Part shown: piece after piece, positions 1 to 7,325 of the stretch
Layout of the letters: the number at the start of each line of letters is the position of its first letter
How positions within the stretch are numbered: the first letter of the stretch is position 1
Program-made: the position numbers and the translations under genes
Notes under the pieces: model-generated
Database searches by the model: none
Told to the model about the DNA's origin: nothing
What the model saw: only the letters and a program-made list of their open reading frames with translations
NCBI RefSeq assembly: GCF_000429945.1
Contig: NZ_AUCV01000004.1
Span: 124,001 to 188,000, forward strand
Source of the DNA: Desulfogranum japonicum DSM 18378
Lineage (GTDB): Bacteria; Desulfobacterota; Desulfobulbia; Desulfobulbales; Desulfobulbaceae
DNA: 64,000 bases
Reading direction: 5' to 3'

Positions 1-431
1 ATATATAGCCGGTATCTGAATTGTAATCAGGACTTTACTCAAATTCAGGGCTACAAACAATACAAGCCCTCATTTCTCATCATTTTATGAGTATTAACGA
101 AATGCAGCCATACTTTTTTACATGACCCCGGACAGAAGGTTGTGTCATACACACCATCGGAACAGCTTACACACGACCAACCAAGTGCAACTGAATTTGT
201 TTGCCAACAACTTCATGTTGGGAGCAATCGTTGAACCCGCTGAATACATAAGATTGGACAAATCCATTTTGGCGAGATAGGTCAGCTTGAAATTCCGCTG
301 CATTGTGTGACGGGTTACAGATGCCTGTAATTTTCGCAAGCAGGGTGATTGCATCGGACCATACGTAAGGGGCAGGAAAAAATCATGCAACTGCAATCAG
401 TCAGAAGATCTGCAAATAAAGGGGATGCAGG
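1..431. other. gene-free left edge
   Basis: I see no credible gene here; the only open frame of size (145-396, minus) has no ribosome-binding site and no recognisable domain. The segment holds a partial copy of the dispersed repeat family A at about 310-372. At 74-100 it also has a weak resemblance to the short family C segment found at 7298 and 41524. It probably contains the 3' flank of the sigma-factor gene that ends at 432. Confidence 0.5.
310..372 (+). repeat. dispersed repeat family A, partial copy
   Basis: This stretch runs from a GGGTTAC core through TTTTCGCAAGCAG to CCATACGTAAGG. It aligns base by base with the fuller copies at 1845-1955 and, on the other strand, 57957-58068. By eye identity is about 70 percent, and the outer part that ends in CTGTGAGCAGT is missing. 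No coding potential is apparent. Confidence 0.6.
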
Positions 432-1628
432 CTAAGCCACAGCAGATCTGTTTTTTTTCGTCTTCATCTTTCCATCGGACAGCTGTACAGCCAATGTGGC
501 AAGAGCTTTTTTTTCCAGTTGATAAATACTCCCCCTGGTCACGCCATAGACATCACTGATCTGGATAATGGACTGGGGCTGGCCATGATATGGACCTATT
601 CCATATCTTCGTTTGATGATATCCGCTGATTTTGGGGTCAGCACCATATCGATGGCAGCATACATTTTTTCACTCATCTGTTTCTGCTCAGTCGAGTGGG
701 CTGGATCATCCGATGTATACTGATCGAGAAAGTCTGGGTGGTCACCAAGTGCCACAGTGGCTCTTGCCAAGGTATGCAGGGCTTCTTTCTCTTGCTGGCC
801 GTCACCAGACCTGTTTGCCCTGGAAATTTTTTCTACCAGGGATGTTGAAATGCGAATCAGCCGGCTGTGGAGGGCCTGCCTTTGAATTTCTTTGAGTATC
901 CAGCGTGAAGCATACGTGGAAAAACGAACACCAAAGGAAGGATGATAACGATAAGCGGCCCTGGCAACTCCAAAAGTGCCAATTTGGGAGGCATCTTCGC
1001 TGGTTATGGACTGACTATAGGTGGAATTAATACGCGAGGTTATTTTTGAAACCAGTCGTATAGTCAATAACATGTAAATGTTTCTCAGGGTATTCAACGC
1101 CATTACTACTCTTTCAAGTTCTTTGAAGGCAGCAGATTGCAGGCATTCATGATCAGCTTTGTAAAGGATCCGGGCCCATATTCTTGCAAGAATGAGATGC
1201 TGAAGCGTCTTTTCCAGAGGAATCGAAACCTGATGTAAAGGCTGGCTGAATAGCCTGAGAGCCTCCTGGCGCTCCTGTTCCGTCGAGCCACGGGAGGTAC
1301 TGAAGAAAATTTTTCTTTCTTTGCAGAGATAAATATTTTGAATGATTGTCAATGCTGCCTGGCGGAAAACCACATTTGAGGCCACCAGCTCGGTGAATCT
1401 GTGCCGCATGAGCAATACTTCAGTTGCAAGCTCTTTTTCATTTTCCCCTGTAAGGTACAGATGTTTTCCATATGTATCTTCAGTTTTCAGGAACAATTCG
1501 GCGTCCATGCACTTTTTTTCCAGATCGGCGCTCAAGCCGAGTTCCTGAACCTGTTCAAGAAAAGATGTTCCTGATTGTTCCACCACTAGTATATCCACGA
1601 TATTCTGCTTTGCTACATGTTCTCTCAT
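432..1628 (-). CDS. divergent sigma-70 family RNA polymerase sigma factor
   Basis: The 398-residue product is a sigma-70 family subunit that should direct core RNA polymerase to a subset of promoters. Region 2 lies at about residues 178-262, and its core helix VRFSTYASRWILKEIQRQ matches the FSTYAxxWIRxAIxR signature of regions 2.3-2.4. Region 4 with a helix-turn-helix lies at about 322-380 (RYGIG, then ISDVYGVTRGSIYQLEKKAL). Residues 1-170 only weakly recall region 1.2 and the non-conserved region, and the stretch between regions 2 and 4 is not a clear region 3. It is too divergent to be the housekeeping RpoD, so it is more likely an alternative group 2/3 factor. It is the last gene on the minus strand after the two-component block, 559 bases downstream of its nearest neighbour, so it probably has its own promoter. 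The target regulon cannot be read from the sequence. Confidence 0.85.
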   Translation of the reverse strand: MREHVAKQNIVDILVVEQSGTSFLEQVQELGLSADLEKKCMDAELFLKTEDTYGKHLYLTGENEKELATEVLLMRHRFTELVASNVVFRQAALTIIQNIYLCKERKIFFSTSRGSTEQERQEALRLFSQPLHQVSIPLEKTLQHLILARIWARILYKADHECLQSAAFKELERVVMALNTLRNIYMLLTIRLVSKITSRINSTYSQSITSEDASQIGTFGVARAAYRYHPSFGVRFSTYASRWILKEIQRQALHSRLIRISTSLVEKISRANRSGDGQQEKEALHTLARATVALGDHPDFLDQYTSDDPAHSTEQKQMSEKMYAAIDMVLTPKSADIIKRRYGIGPYHGQPQSIIQISDVYGVTRGSIYQLEKKALATLAVQLSDGKMKTKKNRSAVA

Positions 1629-1844
1629 CGGATCCTATCTTTGAGGTATATGACTGTTGAGCGGTGCAGCCACCAACTCGGCCTCTCATTCAGTATAGCA
1701 CAGGGGATGTCTAAACAATGAAGCAAGAAAAGTGAGAATCGCATTTTTCTTCAGAAAAAGGCACTCGAGTCACATCTAAAGATTGCTGATGATGCACCAT
1801 GCACTGAAAGCATGAACAATGAATACAGGTGAAAGCATCCCGCA

Positions 1845-1955
1845 TGTGTAACTGGTTAAAGGTACCTGCAGTTTTCGCAAACAGACTGATGCAGTGAAGG
1901 TCATACGTAAGCCAGGCTGGTCGTGGACAGATCAGGTATACTGTGAGCAGTGACG
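1845..1955 (+). repeat. dispersed repeat family A, full-length copy
   Basis: The copy starts at GTGTAACTGGTTA, continues through CAGTTTTCGCAAACAG and GGTCATACGTAAGCC, and ends near TATACTGTGAGCAGTGACG. Its reverse complement aligns over about 110 bp with 57957-58068, with both outer ends (ACTGCTCACAG and GTAAC..GTTA) shared. It lies between the sigma-factor gene and the G-rich hairpin at 2025. No open frame is associated with it. Confidence 0.75.
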
Positions 1956-2024
1956 TTATTTCTTACAAGAGGAAGTGGTGAGGACTGGGTCACCAAAAGG
2001 AGCGAGAAGAGACAGAAGCCTCAA

Positions 2025-2090
2025 CCGTCACAGGAAAACTCCGGGGTTTGGGTGGAGGTGGGTGGGTGGGGGGTGGAGACCCTGTGACGG
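2025..2090. other. 10-bp perfect stem with G-quadruplex-forming loop
   Basis: CCGTCACAGG at 2025-2034 is the exact reverse complement of CCTGTGACGG at 2081-2090. The 46-base loop contains G tracts at 2043-2046, 2050-2052, 2060-2062, 2064-2066 and 2068-2073. Two of the spacers between tracts are a single T, the spacing expected of a stable parallel quadruplex in the plus strand. The surrounding 1629-2187 stretch holds no credible gene, so this could be part of a small RNA or a DNA structural element. Direction of transcription is unknown. Confidence 0.6.
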
Positions 2091-2187
2091 CATCCGCTTA
2101 CAACTGACTCTGCTTTCTACAGTACAACATATTTTTTTGTTTCTGACATTTCCCAGTTTCAGGACACGTCAGATATTTGCCGTCAAC

Positions 2188-2586
2188 TCAGTTGATTTTC
2201 GAACTACCGGCAAACATTTTTTCAACCACAGCTACGGTCTCCTGGACCGCATTGTTCCCATAGGCAATATGCCTGGGACTGAATTGACGGCAAAAGGACA
2301 ACAGCACATTATCAGGATCGCTGTCTTCCAGACAGATAATCTTCCGGAAGCATTCAAAGTCGTCCTTCAGTCCCATGAGAAACTGAAGTTCCCTGATATT
2401 CAGCACGTGCAGGATTACGACATCACCACTGCGTAAAGCTAATGAAAGAGGAGCGATAAACCCTGTTCCTGCAGGCATTTCCCTGATACTACAGTTTGTA
2501 ATCTTACGCTGCAGTTCAAGAAGCACACGGCTGCTTTGCACGCTGTTTGTTATACTGTAAAAGAAGAGGTTCATACTTCTATCCAT
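2188..2586 (-). CDS. hypothetical protein beside response regulator
   Basis: I do not recognise this 132-residue protein. It has alternating hydrophobic strands and helices (for example GDVVILHVLNI around residues 55-65) that loosely recall a receiver or STAS-like alpha/beta fold, but there is no clear phosphoacceptor aspartate pattern. It has no signal peptide and no membrane segment. It lies 269 bases downstream of the NtrC-type regulator on the same strand, so it may belong to the same signalling block. The start is ambiguous: a second methionine four codons in is equally plausible, and neither start has a strong ribosome-binding site. An accessory role in signalling is inference from position only. 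Confidence 0.5.
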   Translation of the reverse strand: MDRSMNLFFYSITNSVQSSRVLLELQRKITNCSIREMPAGTGFIAPLSLALRSGDVVILHVLNIRELQFLMGLKDDFECFRKIICLEDSDPDNVLLSFCRQFSPRHIAYGNNAVQETVAVVEKMFAGSSKIN

Positions 2587-2747
2587 ACCTTAAATCCAAC
2601 AACTGCACCTTTCCTTACAGAAAATGTGCCAATTAGAAGAGCGAACCTATAAAAAAAATAAAATCTCTATAAAAAAAACACCTTATGAAGAAAATGGCCA
2701 GACAATCACGGCCTCAGGAAAATTTTGTTTCTCAAAAAGCGGAACGT

Positions 2748-2767
2748 GTCGAGCTGGTAAGCTCGAC
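2748..2767 (-). terminator. possible hairpin after response-regulator gene
   Basis: A perfect 7-bp inverted repeat, GTCGAGC and GCTCGAC with a 6-base loop, lies about 90 bases beyond the stop of the minus-strand NtrC-type gene. Read on the minus strand, a T run follows only after nine further bases, so this is a weak terminator candidate at best. Confidence 0.3.
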
Positions 2768-2855
2768 GGCAAAAAAGATAAAAAAACAATGCTATTAAAG
2801 CACATTGCGACCCAAACAAAGAAAAACTCCTGAACACAAGCAACAGTCTGAAAAA

Positions 2856-4262
2856 TCAGACTGTCTGTTTTTCCGGACCGGCTGTCTCTTTTCTCAACAG
2901 CTCATATAATCTTGCCCGGGATATTCCCGAGACTTCGCATGCTGATTTAACATCACCTTCACAATAGGCCATGAGCTGCTTGATGTATTGAGATTCCATA
3001 TCCTCCTTATACTGTTTCCATTTCTGCGGCCTTGTGGCAAAAAGCTTTTTGCTTCCAGAGGCGGGAATATGTTCAGCGTTTAAGCTAGATTGGGCCGCCT
3101 TGATACGAATTCGCCCAGGGAGGTGAAAGGCAAAAAGAGTTTGATGGCCCTGGGATCGGGCAACAACTTCTTCCAGTGTCTGCTGCAATTCACGCACATT
3201 GCCCGGCCAGTCGTACAATTCCAGATAGTCCAGACATTCACCGCTTATGGCCTGGGGCGCCAGGTGCTGACGCTTCCACAGTTTTTCCAGAATGTATTTC
3301 GTCAGCTGAGGCACATCTCCTTTCCGTTCTCTAAGGGGTGGAAGTTCTATAAAAAAAGATCTGAGCCTGAACAGCAGGTCTTCTCTAAACTCCCCTTTAT
3401 CCACCATGGTTTCGAGATTTCTGTTGGTAGCGGCAATGACGCGGAAATTCGAGGATATTTCCATTGTACTCCCCACTGGTCTGTAGCGCTGTTCCTGGAG
3501 CACCCTGAGAAATTTTTTCTGTATGTCCAATGGCAACTCTCCTATTTCATCTAAAAACAGAGTGCCTCCATCGGCATGGACAATCAGCCCTTTACTCTCC
3601 TTCTCCGCACCGGTAAATGCCCCCTTGGCATGCCCGAACAGGGTGCTCTCAATCAGGGTTGAGGGCAGCGCCGCACAATCCACTACAATAAAGTTATGAT
3701 CCCGTCTTTTTGAATTGTCATGGATGGCATGGGCAAACACCTCTTTTCCCGTACCGGTTTCACCGGTTATGAGTACAGCAGCATCACTGCCCGAGGCAAA
3801 AGCTACCTGCTCCAGACTTTTAGTGATGGCATCACTGTCACCAATGATATGCTTACGCTGCAGAATGACAGGCGTGGTAGCAATTTTGTTTTTTTCTTCC
3901 CTGTACTGCAAAGCCCTGGTTACGGGCAGCATGATTTCCCTGATGATGTTCACTTTCTCCAGATAATCCCATGCTCCGGATTCAATAGCTTTACGAGCAC
4001 CGTCTGAATCGGCGTCCCCGGTCATGATAATTATTTCCGGATGTGATGAAACGGCAGCAAAACGTGGCATATCTTCCAGACCGTCACCGTCGGGAAGTTG
4101 AACATCAAGCAAAATAATGTCGAAATTACCGTTAACCGCTTTGTCATACCCATCATCAAGACAGTGAACGTATTGCGTGGTGTAGCCCGATGTATCCAGT
4201 AGTCCGGAGATCATTGAACAAAGAGTCTGGTCATCATCAATAATGAGTATATTTTTTGCCAC
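2856..4262 (-). CDS. NtrC-family sigma-54-dependent response regulator
   Basis: This 468-residue transcription activator remodels RNA polymerase-sigma-54 at distant promoters after phosphorylation. The domains are in canonical order: receiver (1-120, phosphoacceptor Asp53 in LLDVQLPDGDG), AAA+ ATPase (about 140-375) with Walker A GETGTGKE (167-174) and the sigma-54-contacting loop GAFTGA (214-219), and a C-terminal Fis-type helix-turn-helix (about 424-462). Every key element is intact, so it should be a working activator. It lies downstream of the hybrid kinase (gap 249 bases) on the same strand. Together with the two kinases and the periplasmic binding protein it probably forms one pathway. 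Targets are unknown. Confidence 0.95.
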   Translation of the reverse strand: MAKNILIIDDDQTLCSMISGLLDTSGYTTQYVHCLDDGYDKAVNGNFDIILLDVQLPDGDGLEDMPRFAAVSSHPEIIIMTGDADSDGARKAIESGAWDYLEKVNIIREIMLPVTRALQYREEKNKIATTPVILQRKHIIGDSDAITKSLEQVAFASGSDAAVLITGETGTGKEVFAHAIHDNSKRRDHNFIVVDCAALPSTLIESTLFGHAKGAFTGAEKESKGLIVHADGGTLFLDEIGELPLDIQKKFLRVLQEQRYRPVGSTMEISSNFRVIAATNRNLETMVDKGEFREDLLFRLRSFFIELPPLRERKGDVPQLTKYILEKLWKRQHLAPQAISGECLDYLELYDWPGNVRELQQTLEEVVARSQGHQTLFAFHLPGRIRIKAAQSSLNAEHIPASGSKKLFATRPQKWKQYKEDMESQYIKQLMAYCEGDVKSACEVSGISRARLYELLRKETAGPEKQTV

Positions 4263-4511
4263 GTGTTGTGCCTTATTGTATAAAATCGGAAATCATCTCC
4301 ATAAACACGCTCTTTTTACGCAGTAGTCCACTGCGGCATAGCATATCAATGGAGCAATGCCTGTTTTTCTTGACCTGCAAGAAATGTTGATCGAACGCCA
4401 CTGCTCGAAGCGCGCCAAAAGAGAAAATTGTAAATGAAAGCAAGTGATTACATACAATGCAACCTGATGCAGATAATTGCAGCAGAGTAGTCTTGCCTGG
4501 GGTGAACGGAA

Positions 4512-6971
4512 TCAGCTGTCAAGAACTTCCCGTATCGCGTACCCTAACGTATCTAGAGAAAGCGGTTTATTTAAAATTTTTCTAATCCCTAAAGCTGTAG
4601 CCCTTGCCGGGTCTATTTTATCAGTGTAACCACTACACAGCATTATTGGCAATTCCGGTCTGAGATTGTGAATTTCCAGGGCCAGCTGCATCCCCTTTAA
4701 GTCCGGCATATCGTAATCACTTAAAACAATATCAAATCGATCAGGATCCTGTTTAAACAGTTCGAGGGCCTTCACACTTTCAACAACCCCCGTAACTTTA
4801 TATCCCAGATGATATAACAGTTCCGTGGTAATTTGCACCAGGGTTTCTTCATCATCTACCACAAGTACATGCTCGGTACCAGAAGGAATCTTTTGTCCGC
4901 TTTGCGCAACTTCAGTGACGGCAGCCTCGCTTACAGGCAAATACACGTGAAAAACAGTTCCTTCACCCGGAGTACTGTCAACAGTGATTTCTCCCTTATG
5001 CTGCCGAACGATACTGTGAACAATGGCAAGTCCCAGCCCGGTACCTTTTATTTTTTCTTTTGTTGTGAAATAAGGCTCAAAAATCCTGCCGACAATTTCC
5101 GGATCAATACCTGTACCTGTATCGGCAATACTCATACGGATGTACCCCCCCTGCTCCAGGTTAGGAAGCATGCTGAGTTGTTGCTTTTCTATTTCAATCT
5201 CTTCCACGGTAATGGACAACACCCCTCCAGAGGTCTGCATGGCATGATAAGAGTTGGTACAGAGATTCATTATAATTTGGTGGATCTGTGTCGGATCACC
5301 AACAATTGATCTTCTGGTCTTCAGGTTGGTCTTTATAGAGATATCTGCCGGCAATGATGATTTGAGTAATTGCGTTACTTCACGCACCACAGGCACAATG
5401 TTCATGGGTATCTGCATTTGTTGCTGCATTCGGCTGAAAGCCCGAATCTGTTCAACCAAATCTTTGGCCCGTTGCGCAGCGGCCTTAATGGACTCCAGCT
5501 TTCCATAAATCGAGGTCGCCTGATCATGTAATTCAAGTAACCCCAGGTCCGCAAATCCTATAACCGCGCTGAGAATATTGTTGAAGTCATGGGCCACACC
5601 ACCTGCAAGCGTGCCAAGGGCTTCCATCTTATCTGCATGCAGCAACTGCTTCTGCAGAGCTTCTTTCTCTTCTTCCGCTTTGATTTGCTCACTGATATCT
5701 ATTATGCATTCAATATATGATTCGCGGCCCTCGATTTTAGCAAGAGAAACTTCCCGCAATACGACCACTTCTCTGCCATTGACATGTAACAGGAGTTGTT
5801 CCGCTGGATCACTCTTCTCCGAACTACCAGACACCCTCTGGGCCTGTAGGACATCTGTATAGGTATGCCCCACAATACCTGTTGACTGTTTGCCAAGAAG
5901 AGAGGCTGCATATGGGTTCGTGTATTGAATGGTCTCTGTCTCCACATCAACAATAAATATACCCACAGGAAGAATATCAAGTATCTGACGTAATCGTTTT
6001 TCATTTTCTGCCAACTGCTCATTGGCCTTTACCGCTCCCAGTGCTTTACTGCTGTATGAAACTAGAATATTGCCGATTTCGATATCCTGCTCTCCAAATG
6101 CAGAACCAGAACGATTATTAAACATTATAATGGCTGCAATCCCCTTTTCTTCGTCGGGCAGCGGAAAAACCAACGCACATTCACTTTCCCCTCCCTTTAA
6201 GCCATGGGGAAAAACGGAAGTATCCTGACCGATGTTTTTCTGCAGAAAAGGCCTGTTTTCTTCAAAGGCCCTGGAAAAAACAGACTGTTCAGCTAAAGGA
6301 AAAGGAATAAAACGGGCAGCATCTCCCCCCTCCAAAGTATGGATAAGACGGAATCCATTCGTCTCCCTGAGATACAGGGAGCCATCGGCTGCCTGCATAT
6401 GCATGCTGAATTCTTTCAGCAGTAATTCACCAAATGCCTGTATTTCATTGCAAGAAGAGAGGGCCCTGATGGTCTCGACAATATCACGCAAACGTTGATT
6501 GAACTGCTCAAGGTGAACATTCGCCTGCTTTAACTCAGCAGTTCGCTCTTCAACCAGTTTTTCCAGATATTCTTTATATTCCAGGTTCTCTTTTTGCAGA
6601 CGAGACTTTTCAAGTGCAGTTTCCACAGCATGCAAGAGCAGGGACAAATCTTCAACGGGTTTAAGCAGATAGTCCCAGGCACCATTGTGCAGAGCTTCGG
6701 CGGCATCCCCCACACTACCTGTTCCGGATACCACAATCATAGGAGTCATCGGAGAAAAGGATGATACTTGCGCCAGCACTTCAAGCCCTCCCACCTTGGG
6801 CATGCGAAGATCCACCAGGATAAGATCCGGTTGCTCACTGTGTGCAAGCTCCAGCCCCTGACGGCCATTGTGGGCTGTGAGTATTTCATACCCATAATCT
6901 TCCAGATATTCCTGAAACGAATCAAGGATCGCCTGCTCATCATCAATAATCAAAATACGTGAAGCATTCAT
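4512..6971 (-). CDS. hybrid sensor kinase, REC-GAF-PAS-HisKA-HATPase-REC
   Basis: This is a soluble 819-residue hybrid histidine kinase. An N-terminal receiver (Asp54 in LVDLRMPK) is followed by a short coiled coil, a GAF-like domain (about 170-320), a PAS domain (about 330-435), HisKA with phosphoacceptor His461 in GGVAHDFNN, an HATPase with GTGLGLAIVHS, and a C-terminal receiver (Asp752 in LSDYDMPD). I start it at 6971, where the methionine opens the receiver (MNASRILIIDDE) and AGGA sits six bases upstream. The frame stays open to 7022, but that extension runs into an intergenic repeat. With receivers at both ends it can take phosphate from another kinase, plausibly the membrane kinase encoded upstream, and pass it to the NtrC-type regulator downstream. 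That routing is inferred. Confidence 0.93.
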   Translation of the reverse strand: MNASRILIIDDEQAILDSFQEYLEDYGYEILTAHNGRQGLELAHSEQPDLILVDLRMPKVGGLEVLAQVSSFSPMTPMIVVSGTGSVGDAAEALHNGAWDYLLKPVEDLSLLLHAVETALEKSRLQKENLEYKEYLEKLVEERTAELKQANVHLEQFNQRLRDIVETIRALSSCNEIQAFGELLLKEFSMHMQAADGSLYLRETNGFRLIHTLEGGDAARFIPFPLAEQSVFSRAFEENRPFLQKNIGQDTSVFPHGLKGGESECALVFPLPDEEKGIAAIIMFNNRSGSAFGEQDIEIGNILVSYSSKALGAVKANEQLAENEKRLRQILDILPVGIFIVDVETETIQYTNPYAASLLGKQSTGIVGHTYTDVLQAQRVSGSSEKSDPAEQLLLHVNGREVVVLREVSLAKIEGRESYIECIIDISEQIKAEEEKEALQKQLLHADKMEALGTLAGGVAHDFNNILSAVIGFADLGLLELHDQATSIYGKLESIKAAAQRAKDLVEQIRAFSRMQQQMQIPMNIVPVVREVTQLLKSSLPADISIKTNLKTRRSIVGDPTQIHQIIMNLCTNSYHAMQTSGGVLSITVEEIEIEKQQLSMLPNLEQGGYIRMSIADTGTGIDPEIVGRIFEPYFTTKEKIKGTGLGLAIVHSIVRQHKGEITVDSTPGEGTVFHVYLPVSEAAVTEVAQSGQKIPSGTEHVLVVDDEETLVQITTELLYHLGYKVTGVVESVKALELFKQDPDRFDIVLSDYDMPDLKGMQLALEIHNLRPELPIMLCSGYTDKIDPARATALGIRKILNKPLSLDTLGYAIREVLDS

Positions 6972-7008
6972 ATATTCCTGATTCTCTGCAAGTTCATTGA
7001 TAGCTGGT

Positions 7009-7089
7009 GTGTGTCCATACATGAGGATTATTGTTCAAGTTTAAGCATAACGCAAAAACTGGGCAAAAAGACTATTGCTGGACAGGCAC
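7009..7089 (+). repeat. MITE-like repeat family B, short copy
   Basis: An 81-bp copy lacks the internal hairpin module. The left end TGTCCATACATGAGGATTAT and the right end ACTATTGCTGGACAGGCAC are imperfect inverted repeats of each other. The body TTCAAGTTTAAGCATAACGC joins the two conserved end blocks seen separated by extra sequence in the copies at 36020 and 47409. It lies just upstream of the hybrid-kinase gene. Confidence 0.65.
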
Positions 7090-7297
7090 TAGCCCGGATT
7101 TCTCACGAGTATATTTTGCAGTAGATGCAAGGCACCGGACATGCAGCTATAGTGAACTACTGCAAATGTTCGGTGACAAAGCAGGTACTGTAAAATCTGC
7201 TCGCCCCATGGGGGACTTTTTTGAATCTCCCTGAAAAACATGCTGTTTTCCTGGGATGTTCAGCAAACGCTTTCATTTTAGTCAGTTAAGCACTTAA

Positions 7298-7325
7298 TCA
7301 AAAAAATCATGAGAAATGCAGGCTA
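7298..7325 (+). repeat. short shared segment, family C
   Basis: TCAAAAAAATCATGAGAAAT followed by GCAGGCTA recurs with few differences on the opposite strand at 41524-41553. It overlaps the stop codon of the large kinase gene. Only two good copies are visible, so it may be a chance or ancient duplication. Confidence 0.4.

Noticed and set aside
145-396. 83-codon minus-strand frame at the left edge
   Set aside because: No ribosome-binding site and no domain; it overlaps a repeat copy.
1975-2436. 153-codon plus-strand frame over the G-rich hairpin
   Set aside because: It runs antisense to the more plausible hypothetical gene at 2188-2586, and its Arg/Gly-rich part only reflects the G tracts.
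2624-2833. 69-codon Lys-rich plus-strand frame after the hypothetical gene
   Set aside because: AT-rich low complexity, no ribosome-binding site, and no match to any family I know.
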